33,439 nt of DNA, from positions 1 to 33,439 of the forward strand of contig JACQTY010000236.1 of assembly GCA_016210545.1 (NCBI GenBank). The letters are read 5' to 3'. This DNA comes from Chloroflexota bacterium (GTDB lineage Bacteria > Chloroflexota > Dehalococcoidia > JACVQG01). The first letter of the stretch is position 1, and every line of letters begins with the position of its first letter. Shown in pieces: positions 1 to 7,696 of the stretch. The position numbers and the translations under genes were made by a program. The notes beneath the pieces were generated by a model. It made no database searches. It was not told the DNA's origin and saw only the letters and a program-made list of their open reading frames with translations.

Positions 1-82
1 CAAGTCGGGATGCCCTACTGGGGGTGCCTAGGTGTGGCGCCTCCCTTTTTGAGATAATTTCTTAGAGCTTAGAGATCAGGAT

Positions 83-113
83 TTGGGACTTCTGTCCTCT
101 CATCGTATATAAT
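83..113 (+). promoter_or_regulatory. Sigma-70-like promoter for the epimerase operon
   Basis: TTGGGA (83-88), a 17-base spacer, then TATATA (106-111), which overlaps TATAAT (108-113). Transcription would start near 118-120, leaving only about ten bases before the ATG at 128. No Shine-Dalgarno sequence is visible, so the first gene may be read from a nearly leaderless message. Predicted by eye only. Confidence 0.5.
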
Positions 114-127
114 CAACTCGATATCAT

Positions 128-1216
128 ATGAAAACTCTCGTTATTGGCGGCACCGGGCCGACCGGCCCCTACATCGTGGATGGCCTCCTCAAGAGGGGCC
201 ATGAGGTGACGGTCTTCCACCGCGGGACCCACGAGGTGGAGTTCTCCGGCCCCGTGGAGCACATCCACGGCGACCCCCATTTCCCGGAGACGCTCCAGCA
301 AGCCCTCGACGGACGCAACTTTGATCTAATCGTTGCTACCTACGGACGGCTGAGACATGTGGTGGAAGTGGCGAAGGGGAGGACGCCGCGCTTTATCGCC
401 GTGGGCGGCCTGCCCTACCGCGCCTTCGTCGAGGGGGAGAAGGAACCCGACGGCGTGCCCGTGCCTATTCCGGAGACCGCCCCTCTGTACGACAACGAGG
501 CGGGCAACCGCTTCAGCTATCTGATGGCCCTCAGCGAGCAGACGGTCATGGAGGCCCACTGCCAGGGGCATTACTCGGCCACCCTGTTCCGGTTCCCCCT
601 GGTCTTTGGGCCCAGGCAGCTTGCCCCGCCGGAGTGGAGCCTCATACGCCGCGTCCTGGACGGACGGAAGCAACTCATCATCCCCGATGGCGGCTGGCGG
701 CTGGAAAGGCGGGGCTACGCTGAGAACATGGCCCACGGCGTGCTCCTTGCTGTGGACAAGCCGCGGGAATCGGCGGGACAGATATACAATGTGGCCGACG
801 AGACCATTCTGCCCATCCGGGACTGGGTGACCATGATAGCCCGGGGCATGAAGCGCGAATGGGAGCTGGTCAGCATGCCTTTTGCCTTCGCCCGGCCCAG
901 CCGCCCCTATGCCGGCCGCGCCCACAACCGGGTGCTGGACATCGCCAAAGTCCAGAAGGAGCTGGGCTACCGGGACGTCGTTCCCAATGGAGAGGCTGTC
1001 CGCCGGACGGTTGAATGGTACCTGGCCCACCGCCCGGCGCCGGGCGGGGAGGTGGAGCGGCAACTGGGCGATCCCTTTGACTACGCCACCGAGGACCGTC
1101 TCATCGCCGAATACAGGAAGGCTACCGACCATCTGCGCGACATAGGCGAGGTGAAGTTCAAGTGGCGTCATGCCTATGACCACCCCATTAAGCCGGTTGA
1201 AAAGGGCGCTGCTTAA
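128..1216 (+). CDS. NAD-dependent epimerase/dehydratase family protein (atypical extended SDR)
   Basis: A 362-residue Rossmann-fold protein that probably acts on a nucleotide sugar or a similar carbonyl substrate; the substrate is unknown. The N-terminus has the nucleotide-binding glycine motif GGTGPTG at residues 7-13, followed by the helix and strand ending TVFHRG that is typical of extended SDRs. Where the family usually has the catalytic YxxxK, this protein has Tyr131 followed by Leu135 (SYLMALSEQ), so the lysine is missing and classical epimerase chemistry is doubtful. The length is normal for extended SDRs. It is the first gene of a tight plus-strand group: the next open frame overlaps its 3' end by 47 bases and the VOC gene follows. 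The fold is confident, the reaction is not. Confidence 0.85.
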   Translation: MKTLVIGGTGPTGPYIVDGLLKRGHEVTVFHRGTHEVEFSGPVEHIHGDPHFPETLQQALDGRNFDLIVATYGRLRHVVEVAKGRTPRFIAVGGLPYRAFVEGEKEPDGVPVPIPETAPLYDNEAGNRFSYLMALSEQTVMEAHCQGHYSATLFRFPLVFGPRQLAPPEWSLIRRVLDGRKQLIIPDGGWRLERRGYAENMAHGVLLAVDKPRESAGQIYNVADETILPIRDWVTMIARGMKREWELVSMPFAFARPSRPYAGRAHNRVLDIAKVQKELGYRDVVPNGEAVRRTVEWYLAHRPAPGGEVERQLGDPFDYATEDRLIAEYRKATDHLRDIGEVKFKWRHAYDHPIKPVEKGAA

Positions 1217-1415
1217 AGCCTCAGTGGCGCTGGCCATCGGCGCCCTTTTCATTCTGCTGCCTCTTCCCCTGGGGCCGTGGAAACGCTACCAACTGCTCAA
1301 GGACGGGGTGGTCGGCTTCGTGCTGGTGACCTACCTGGGCAAGGTGCTATTCGATACCCTTTTCTACGATCGCTACTGGCCATATGTTGGCCATAAAGGA
1401 GGCAAACGTGACTGA
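1170..1415 (+). CDS. Small two-helix membrane protein, hypothetical
   Basis: An 81-residue protein with two hydrophobic stretches (about residues 19-34 and 47-60) separated by a short basic/polar segment, so probably a small inner-membrane protein. I do not recognise a family. The ATG at 1170 lies inside the end of the epimerase gene, with a GAGGTGAAG stretch about 14 bases upstream. A GTG at 1224 is an alternative start that would remove the overlap and still keep both helices. Its stop overlaps the GTG start of the next gene by eight bases (GTGACTGA), which suggests translational coupling. That overlap and the good hydrophobic pattern support a real gene. Confidence 0.6.
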   Translation: MPMTTPLSRLKRALLKASVALAIGALFILLPLPLGPWKRYQLLKDGVVGFVLVTYLGKVLFDTLFYDRYWPYVGHKGGKRD

Positions 1416-1848
1416 TTTCCCCTTTCCCAGTCAGGCAGACCAGGTTGGCGTCGTGGTGCGGGACATGGGCAAAGCGATCAAGTACTACTCCGAGACCCTT
1501 GGAATCGGGCCGTTTGTCGTCAGGGATTTCCATTTGCCCGAAGGGTTGATGAAGGGAAAGAAGGTCTCAGTAGATATGAAACTTGCCTTCGCCTCCCTCG
1601 GCGCTGTGCAGTTCGAGCTTATCGAGGCGCCGCCAGGCGACAATATCTACCGGGAGTTCCTGGAGGCCAATGGCGAAGGTCTTCACCATATCGGCTTCAG
1701 CGTGGACAATCTGGATGACCGGGTGGCTGAATTGAGAAAGCGCGGCGTCGGTGTCCTCTTCAGCGGCAAGACGGAGCGGGCCAGCTTCGCCTACCTGGAA
1801 CCCGGCGAGACCGGCGGGGTCATCTTCGAGCTAATCCAGAGGAAATAG
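1408..1848 (+). CDS. VOC superfamily protein (glyoxalase / methylmalonyl-CoA epimerase-like)
   Basis: A 146-residue vicinal-oxygen-chelate protein. The GTG start at 1408 is chosen over the ATG at 1384 because a strong AAAGGAGG lies at 1395-1402, five bases upstream. The protein has the two expected beta-alpha-beta-beta-beta halves: one begins QVGVVVRDMGKAIKYY, the other HHIGFSVDNLDD and ends VIFELIQ. In methylmalonyl-CoA epimerases the first metal ligand is the His of the 'DHI' motif; here that position is Gln12. The His of HHIG and the terminal Glu are kept. Substrate unknown; a CoA thioester or glyoxalase-type substrate is possible. Last gene of the epimerase operon. Confidence 0.85.
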   Translation: MTDFPFPSQADQVGVVVRDMGKAIKYYSETLGIGPFVVRDFHLPEGLMKGKKVSVDMKLAFASLGAVQFELIEAPPGDNIYREFLEANGEGLHHIGFSVDNLDDRVAELRKRGVGVLFSGKTERASFAYLEPGETGGVIFELIQRK

Positions 1849-2099
1849 GAGAATCCCCCTTTTGCTACTGTTCGGGAAATAGTCTCATTCTTGTTATTCG
1901 GGAGGCGTCCCGATTCTCCTCTACTTCTTTCGGGACGACGAAGAATCTGGCGGCGGGGATAATCGTCCCACCCTTCCCGATGTATCGGGATTCGCTTCGC
2001 CCCAGAATGACGCCTCCACTGTCATTCTTCAGTGTGCCGCTTGCCAGCATCTTGGAGGATCGTTCAGGATTCAGGACTTAGGGTTTACTCTGCCCGCCC
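1849..2099. repeat. Non-coding spacer with degenerate repeat and palindrome
   Basis: No convincing gene. It lies between the converging VOC and lipoprotein genes. It holds a stretch with inverted fragments (GGGACGACGAAGAATCTGG, and later CAGAATGAC) and a perfect palindrome TCCCGATGTATCGGGA at 1975-1990. The identical 16-mer recurs at 33378-33393, where it is also followed by an AGAGTCTGG-like sequence, so the two spacers appear to share a dispersed element. A 61-residue minus-strand open frame here has no ribosome site and was not accepted. Confidence 0.55.
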
Positions 2100-3068
2100 C
2101 TACTTGGATCCCCACATCCAGCGGTGCAGCTCCTGGGTGCGCGCCAGGTCCGCGGACCCTTCGGCATAGACATACGAGCCTGAATTGCCAAAATAGATGT
2201 GTACCTTCCCCCCATTGGGAGCACCTGCCGCAGCGTAATAGGCCGTACGCCCGTCGACTTCCGTCTTCTGAACGTTGAGCCTCGACGCCGCCGGCCCCAG
2301 AGCGGCGGAGATTACAAATCCCGGATAGGAGGACTTGGCTATCACGATGCCTCCAATGCCGGCGTCCTTGAGGCCGGCAGGCGACAATAGGTCGGCGGCC
2401 TGAAGCGGCTTGTTGGAATAGAAAGCTGCCGCTGCTATCTTTACCTTGCTCAACTGTAGCGCCGAAGCCATGCCCTGGTCGGAATTGCCCCGGGAATTCT
2501 TCTGGAAGAACCTTATGACCCTGTCCTCCATGCGAACAAAGGCCACTGCCAGCGGTTTGGTGGCCGGAGGGCCGGGAAGCCGCTGAAGCATCTCCCAGGC
2601 ATTCTTGTCCGCTTCGCCGAAGGAGACGAACTGCCTGGCCTGGATTGCCTTTTTGAGATTGTCAGCGCCGCTGCCACTGCCCCAGACTAAGAAGATGTTG
2701 CTTCCGGCAAGCTGTGTCCACAGGTCGTCCCGGCGGGGAAACATTGCCAAGAGCGCTTCGGCGTCCCGCTGAGCAGCCAGAGTAACCACAGCGCCGACGG
2801 CCTCTGTAGAGTCTGATGGCACGAGCCATGCCTCCACCGACTGGATAGCCGGGTCGAAGGGCAGGCCCGCGAAAGCGCCGGGGACGGTGATGGGCTGGCT
2901 TTGCCGGGCGAAAAGGTAACCGTCCAGAGGCATGTCGGGGACCATCGCCGACGCCAGACCTTCGGGCAATTGGGCTACCTGGGCCTTCGGCCCGGAACAA
3001 GCCGCGAGCAGCAAAACCGCAAGAACGATGACGGCGAGAATAGAGTTCCTGGCGAAAACAGTCTTCAC
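2100..3068 (-). CDS. Lipoprotein, hypothetical
   Basis: A 322-residue exported protein of unknown function. The start is set at the GTG at 3068, not the ATG 30 bases upstream, because AAGGAGG (3075-3081) sits six bases before it and this gives a compact signal peptide: basic MKTVFARN, a hydrophobic core, then the lipobox LLAAC with Cys24 as the lipidation site. The mature part is rich in alanine, glycine and serine and has no motif I recognise. The C-terminal half contains alternating strands and a Trp-containing end (HRWMWGSK). It is probably anchored on the outer face of the cytoplasmic membrane. It stands alone, converging with the VOC gene and separated from the first MFS gene by about 300 bases. 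Confidence 0.8.
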   Translation of the reverse strand: MKTVFARNSILAVIVLAVLLLAACSGPKAQVAQLPEGLASAMVPDMPLDGYLFARQSQPITVPGAFAGLPFDPAIQSVEAWLVPSDSTEAVGAVVTLAAQRDAEALLAMFPRRDDLWTQLAGSNIFLVWGSGSGADNLKKAIQARQFVSFGEADKNAWEMLQRLPGPPATKPLAVAFVRMEDRVIRFFQKNSRGNSDQGMASALQLSKVKIAAAAFYSNKPLQAADLLSPAGLKDAGIGGIVIAKSSYPGFVISAALGPAASRLNVQKTEVDGRTAYYAAAGAPNGGKVHIYFGNSGSYVYAEGSADLARTQELHRWMWGSK

Positions 3069-3376
3069 GGAGGACCTCCTTACCAGTTCATTATCCATAA
3101 TAACGTAAAACCGCCTCCAGTGTTAGCCCGACGTTCAATGTTGCAGAGGGAACCGTTCATGCCCGCCTGCGCGGGGTACCGCGATGGATGAACATAGCCC
3201 CGCCAACTCCTTCACCCTTGAGGGGAGAAGGCTTCGCCGTGAGCTTAGCCGAACGGTTGGAGGCCTGCCCTGAGCCGTAGCCCTGAGTCCCGATGGATCG
3301 GGGCTCTCTCCCTCGCGGGGAGAAAAGACTCGGTGAAAGTTCCCGCCCGCGCGGAACACGCGCAATTGCCAATTCG
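3069..3376. other. Non-coding spacer with a CCCGA-N4-TCGGG palindrome
   Basis: I see no gene. On the minus strand it carries the ribosome site of the lipoprotein gene and the region downstream of the first MFS gene. A perfect palindrome CCCGATGGATCGGG lies at 3289-3302, next to the short repeated phrase GCCCTGAGCC that also occurs near 20831. Short minus-strand open frames cross it but lack ribosome sites and read as shadows. Confidence 0.4.
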
Positions 3377-4633
3377 TCAGGGCGTTCCACGGGGTGGCTT
3401 CACGGAGAGGACCAGGGCCGCCGCTGAATAGAATATTGCAGCTCCCAGGATGAAGGCTACGACGTAGCTCCCGGTGGTATCGAAGATGAAACCGCCGATG
3501 ATCGGCCCGATGGCGCCGCCCACGGCGTTGCCCACGTGCACTGCCCCGATTAGCGCCCCCAAAGAGGCCATGCCAAACAGGTCGGCGACCATCGCCGGGA
3601 ACATAGGTATCCAGCCGCCGTAGGCGAAGCCAAACAGGGCGGCAAACAGGTAGAACATCCAGATATCCCTGGCAACTATCAGCCACAGCATGGTAGTACC
3701 GGCCAGGACGTAGACGATGGCCAGGGTCGCTTTCCGCCCGATGCGGTCGGAGACGGGCCCCATGACAAGCTTGCCTATGACGTTGGTGATGCCAATGACG
3801 GCGATGAAGGTTGCGGCAGTGGTGGGGTTGATCCCTTTGCCCGGGTCAGTGGCGTAATTCACCAGGTGCATCATGACCATTACCTGGGTTGTCATGTTGA
3901 GCAGCGCCACAATGAAGATGGCCCAGAAAGCACGGGTGGCGGTGGCCTGTCGTAATGTAAACGCCGGCGATTGCGGGGCTTCAGCGCCCCCCGGCTGTTG
4001 AGCGGGCTGAGCATAGGGGCGCGTCCCCTTTGAAGCGGGGTCCCGCCTCAAGAAGTAGGCGGAGGGCAGGATCACGGCGATCATGAGTGCGCCGATAACG
4101 AGGTAACCCCAACGCCAGTCGGCCCGGGCTATGACCAGACCGGCAAGCGGCGGCATCAGGAACTGGCCCAGGCCGCCGCCGACAGTCATAAGCCCCAGCG
4201 CCCTTCCCCTCTTTTCCTGGAACCATCGGGCTACGGTGGCGGTCAACGGCACCGAACAGGTGCTCATACCGATCCCTACTATCAGATAGAAAACGTAGAA
4301 CTGCAGCAGCGGAGAAAGCCCGGGCATCAACCCGATTCGCGCCAGAAGAAGATACCCTGCGCCCATGAGCAGTCCGCCAGCCGCCACCACAATGCGCGGG
4401 CCGTACTTATCGGTCAACGCTCCGGCCATGACCCCCAGCGCGCCGGAAACGAAGATCGTTATGGAACTGGCCAGGGAGGTGGCAGTGCGGTTCCAGCCGA
4501 AGTCGCCGGATATCGGTTTGAAGAAGACGCCGAAGGTGTAGTAGTGGCCGACGCTGAGTATCCAGATAACCAGGCCAACCACGACGATTATCCAGCCGTA
4601 GTAGAGGCGTGGCTTCCCTGTGGTCAGCGCCAT
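3377..4633 (-). CDS. MFS transporter, OFA/monocarboxylate-type (copy 1 of 4)
   Basis: A 12-helix major-facilitator protein of about 418 residues. The N-terminal phrase LYYGWIIVVVG and the late motif FGFAYGGWIPMFPAM are typical of the oxalate:formate antiporter / monocarboxylate (OFA, MCT-like) group. Both cytoplasmic signature loops are present: TDKYGPR between helices 2 and 3 and SDRIGRK between helices 8 and 9. It probably moves a small organic anion; the substrate cannot be read from sequence. The ATG at 4633 is preferred because GAGG lies nine bases upstream; a GTG at 4648 is the alternative. It follows copy 2 by only about 35-50 bases and is likely co-transcribed with it. It is the most diverged of the four tandem paralogues. 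Confidence 0.9.
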   Translation of the reverse strand: MALTTGKPRLYYGWIIVVVGLVIWILSVGHYYTFGVFFKPISGDFGWNRTATSLASSITIFVSGALGVMAGALTDKYGPRIVVAAGGLLMGAGYLLLARIGLMPGLSPLLQFYVFYLIVGIGMSTCSVPLTATVARWFQEKRGRALGLMTVGGGLGQFLMPPLAGLVIARADWRWGYLVIGALMIAVILPSAYFLRRDPASKGTRPYAQPAQQPGGAEAPQSPAFTLRQATATRAFWAIFIVALLNMTTQVMVMMHLVNYATDPGKGINPTTAATFIAVIGITNVIGKLVMGPVSDRIGRKATLAIVYVLAGTTMLWLIVARDIWMFYLFAALFGFAYGGWIPMFPAMVADLFGMASLGALIGAVHVGNAVGGAIGPIIGGFIFDTTGSYVVAFILGAAIFYSAAALVLSVKPPRGTP

Positions 4634-4682
4634 ATCCTGTGCCCTCACAGTTCGACCGCAAACCCGACGGGCAAGATGACCC

Positions 4683-5966
4683 CTATATTACTTGTTCACG
4701 GGGCCGCCGTAAAGACGCCAGCAGGCCGACGCCCAGAGCCAGGAAAGCCGCCGCCAGCACGAACGCGATGACGTAGCTATGAGTCACATCAAAGACATAA
4801 CCGCCGAGGAATACCCCCGAGGCCGCCCCGACGGCGTTGGCGGCGCTGACGGTGCCGTAGATGACGCCCAGCGAACGGACGCCGAAGAGGTCCGCGGTAA
4901 AGGTTGGGAACAGCGGCATCCATCCCCCATAGGCAAAGCCATATATCGCAGCGAACAGGTAGAAAGCCCACATCTCCTCGGCCACTGTGAGCCACAGGAG
5001 CAGGCTGGCCGCAGTACCCAGACATATCATCAAGGCCCGCTGCCGCCCGATGTAATCCGAGACCACGCCCATGGTGAGCTTGCCCAGCATGTTAGCTATT
5101 CCAAGGACGGACATGAAGATGGCCGCGGTAGCCGTGGAGAACCCCTTGTCAGTAGCATGTGGCACCAGATGCACCGTTATCAACTGGTGGGAGAACCCGG
5201 CAGTAGCGGCTACGGCGAAAAGCTGCCACAGGGACCGCGTCGTAAGGGCCTGGCGCAGGTCCAGGGCTTTTCCTGCCGGATGTACCCGGCTTGCAGCGTG
5301 GCCTTTCGATTCGGAACTACTCTGGTCCAGGAGGTCGGAGGCGGTCTTGCCATCCGGGAGCAGGCCGAGGTCCTGGGGGCGACGGCGGTACACCCATGCT
5401 GCCAGCAGGGTAGCCATTCCGACGAGGATGCCGGACACGACAAAGGCAAACCGCCAGTCACGGCTGAGTATCAGGTAAGCTACCAGAGGCGGCAGGATAA
5501 TGGTCCCCAGTCCACCCCCCGCCTGGACTAATCCCTGGGAAAGGCCCCGCTTGGCCTCGAACCAGCGAGGTATGGTGGGGATTATGCTGCCCATGCCGGC
5601 GCTGCGCCCCAGGCCCAGGAAAAGGATGAATATGAGGTAGACCTGCCACAAGGCGCCCACCCGGGAGAGGAGAATATAGCCGGCCATCATCGACAGCGCT
5701 TGCATAGCAATGAACCGGCGCGGGCCGTAGCGGTCAGCCAGCGCCCCGGTCAAGGGGGCCAGCCCGCCCATGAGAAGGCTGGCAACGGCAAAGGCCCCCG
5801 AGAGCATGGCCCGCGTCCAGCCGAAGTCGGCCAGCATAGGCTTGAAGAAGACGCCCTGGCTATTGTGGAGGCCAACGGCGAAGATGTGCTCCACGAAGGC
5901 AGCGCCGACTATCGCCCAACCGTAATAGAAAGGGAACGAGCCTTTGAACAAACGGAAAAAACTCAC
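4683..5966 (-). CDS. MFS transporter, OFA/monocarboxylate-type (copy 2 of 4)
   Basis: A 427-residue 12-helix carrier, paralogous to its neighbours. The N-terminus has FPFYYGWAIVGAAF, the helix 2-3 loop ADRYGPRR, the helix 8-9 loop SDYIGRQR, and the C-terminal half has YGFAYGGWMPLFPTF. A hydrophilic central loop (about residues 200-225) separates the two six-helix halves. Start is a GTG at 5966 with AGGAGGG about ten bases upstream. First gene of a likely two-gene unit with copy 1. Uptake or exchange of a small carboxylate is inferred from the family only. Confidence 0.9.
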   Translation of the reverse strand: MSFFRLFKGSFPFYYGWAIVGAAFVEHIFAVGLHNSQGVFFKPMLADFGWTRAMLSGAFAVASLLMGGLAPLTGALADRYGPRRFIAMQALSMMAGYILLSRVGALWQVYLIFILFLGLGRSAGMGSIIPTIPRWFEAKRGLSQGLVQAGGGLGTIILPPLVAYLILSRDWRFAFVVSGILVGMATLLAAWVYRRRPQDLGLLPDGKTASDLLDQSSSESKGHAASRVHPAGKALDLRQALTTRSLWQLFAVAATAGFSHQLITVHLVPHATDKGFSTATAAIFMSVLGIANMLGKLTMGVVSDYIGRQRALMICLGTAASLLLWLTVAEEMWAFYLFAAIYGFAYGGWMPLFPTFTADLFGVRSLGVIYGTVSAANAVGAASGVFLGGYVFDVTHSYVIAFVLAAAFLALGVGLLASLRRPREQVI

Positions 5967-6000
5967 TCTTGGCGGACCCTCCTCAAATCACCCGCCGGGC

Positions 6001-6044
6001 CCCGATGCGTCGGGCCAAATAAGGAAACGGTCGATCCCCGCCAA
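6001..6044 (-). promoter_or_regulatory. Possible promoter of MFS copy 2, with palindrome at the start site
   Basis: On the minus strand TTGGCG (6039-6044), a 17-base spacer, then TATTTG (6016-6021). The -10 is weak. The predicted start site falls within a perfect palindrome CCCGATGCGTCGGG (6001-6014), one of the dispersed family, so the palindrome would be at the very 5' end of the message. It could instead be the 3' hairpin of copy 3. Confidence 0.3.
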
Positions 6045-6077
6045 CGGGTCGGACCGCGAAGCCCGGCCCGCCCCGGG

Positions 6078-7451
6078 CTATCCCTCTGCTCGTCTTGGGT
6101 TGCCGGGAAGCCGGAGAACGAGCAGGCAGACTATCCCTGCCATCAGGAGCGCCGACGCTGTCAGGAACGCATAGTCGTAGCTTTCGGTGACATCGAAAAT
6201 GTGGCCGCCCAAGAAGGCGCCCAGGGCGCCGCCTATGGAGTTGCTGGCCATGACCGCTCCGTAGATGGCGCCGAGAGACCCCAGCCCGAAGAGGTCGCTG
6301 GCGATAGCCGGGAACATCGGTATCCAGCTACCGTAGGCAAAGCCATAGACAGCGGCAAACAGATAGAGGCTCCACGAGCTGCGGGCGACGAGCAGCCAGA
6401 ACAGCATCGCCGCCGCCAGGCCGAAAGAGATGATCAGGGAATTGCGGCGTCCGATGTGGTCGGACACAGTGCCCATAGTTATCTTCCCGACAATATTGGT
6501 TACCCCCAGGACGGACATGAAAGTGGCGGCTACAGCCGGGGAAAACCCGACATCGGTGGCGTGGGGGACCAGGTGCAGCAGCATCATCTGTTGCACGAAG
6601 CTGGCCGCCAAAGCAATAAAGGCGAGCAGACGGAACGACCTGGTACCCATAGCCTGCCGGAAGGTAAAACCCATTTCGTGCTGCATGGAGACGGTAGCCC
6701 CTCCCGGCTTATTTGCTACGGGCAAGGGACCGCTGCCGCTTCCGATCGTCGCCGCTCCTGGCTCCGGAATTGGCGCCGGTCTTCCGTCCGGCGCCAGGCC
6801 TATGTCCTGCGGCCTGCGGCGGTAGATGAACGCCATACCGCCTACCAGGAGGACTATCAGCAGACCCAGGACGATGTAGGCGTATCTCCAGTTCCGGGTA
6901 AGAATCAGGTAAGTGGCCAGAGGAGGGAAGATGATGGTGCCCAGCCCGGCGCCAGCCTGCACGATGCCCTGGGCCAGACCGCGTTTGGCGAAGAACCAGC
7001 GGGAGACAGTGGGGCCGACGGTACCCCAGTTGGCGCTATTACCCACCGCCAGGAAGATGGCAAAGATCAGGTAGAACTGCCACAGGGCGCCGACGCCGGA
7101 CATCAATAAATAGGCGCCGCCGGTGAACAGACCGCATACGGCTATCATGGCCCTGGGGCCGTACTTATCGGCAAGCTGCCCCATGAACGGCGCGAGGATT
7201 GCCGCGATGATGTTGGATATGGCCAGCGCTCCGGCCACTGTGGCCCGCGTCCAGCCGAACTCCGCCTGAAGCGGCTTGACGAAAACGCCCTGGGCGTTGG
7301 ATATGCCCGCCGTCAACCCAATTGTAGCGGAGGCTGCGGCCACAATGGCCCAGCCATAGAAAAAGGGGAATGGATGTTTCCCCGACTGGGGAACACCGGA
7401 GTCTTTCAGAGATGCCTCTTCCAGATACGGGCCATGCCAGCCCGGATGCAT
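6078..7451 (-). CDS. MFS transporter, OFA/monocarboxylate-type (copy 3 of 4)
   Basis: A 457-residue 12-helix carrier. Family signatures: FPFFYGWAIVAAAS near the N-terminus, ADKYGPR in the first cytoplasmic loop, SDHIGRRN in the helix 8-9 loop, and YGFAYGSWIPMFPAI late in the protein. The central loop is longer than in copy 1 and rich in Pro/Gly/Ala. Closest to copy 4: both share the helix 4-5 phrase KRGLAQGIVQAGAGLGTI and the phrase FSPAVAATFMSVLGV. The ATG at 7451 lies only about ten bases after the predicted transcription start, with no ribosome site, suggesting leaderless or near-leaderless translation. Substrate unknown. Confidence 0.9.
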   Translation of the reverse strand: MHPGWHGPYLEEASLKDSGVPQSGKHPFPFFYGWAIVAAASATIGLTAGISNAQGVFVKPLQAEFGWTRATVAGALAISNIIAAILAPFMGQLADKYGPRAMIAVCGLFTGGAYLLMSGVGALWQFYLIFAIFLAVGNSANWGTVGPTVSRWFFAKRGLAQGIVQAGAGLGTIIFPPLATYLILTRNWRYAYIVLGLLIVLLVGGMAFIYRRRPQDIGLAPDGRPAPIPEPGAATIGSGSGPLPVANKPGGATVSMQHEMGFTFRQAMGTRSFRLLAFIALAASFVQQMMLLHLVPHATDVGFSPAVAATFMSVLGVTNIVGKITMGTVSDHIGRRNSLIISFGLAAAMLFWLLVARSSWSLYLFAAVYGFAYGSWIPMFPAIASDLFGLGSLGAIYGAVMASNSIGGALGAFLGGHIFDVTESYDYAFLTASALLMAGIVCLLVLRLPGNPRRAEG

Positions 7452-7467
7452 CGTTAAGGACTTTCGA

Positions 7468-7496
7468 ATTCTAGTTGCTTATCGCGGCGCAGTCAA
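7468..7496 (-). promoter_or_regulatory. Strong sigma-70-like promoter of MFS copy 3
   Basis: Minus strand TTGACT (7491-7496), exactly 17 bases, TAGAAT (7468-7473). It is homologous to the promoter of MFS copy 4 (7 of the first 8 bases after TAC/TAG match, and the AGTCAAG block is shared). The predicted start is about ten bases before the ATG at 7451. Confidence 0.7.
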
Positions 7497-7582
7497 GTGG
7501 CCCATGCGGCCGAAATCCACCATCGAACTCCCGCAGCAACATCAAAGATGTCAGGGAATGGCTGTGGGCTTTGGCCGTTTCT

Positions 7583-7601
7583 CCCCCTTTTCTAAAGGGG
7601 G
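7583..7601 (-). terminator. Hairpin downstream of MFS copy 4
   Basis: Perfect 8-bp stem CCCCCTTT / AAAGGGGG with a 3-base loop, between the stop of copy 4 and the promoter of copy 3. There is no long T-run on the minus strand, so termination is only probable. Similar C-run/G-run hairpins occur at 22433-22454 and 26131-26154. Confidence 0.4.
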
Positions 7602-7696
7602 ATGGAAGCAATCTCCGACTACAAAGCTGGAAAAACATTTTGGAAAATTCCAGGCTACCTAAACTGCGGAAGTTGGGTTAGCTTTTTGATGGAGGA

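Noticed and set aside
5700-7109. 469-codon plus-strand open frame opposite MFS copies 2 and 3
   Set aside because: It is antisense to well-recognised transporters, crosses the gap between two of them, and its translation is charged and repetitive (GKPDIGGVGDQVQ-like) as expected for antisense of GC-rich membrane genes.
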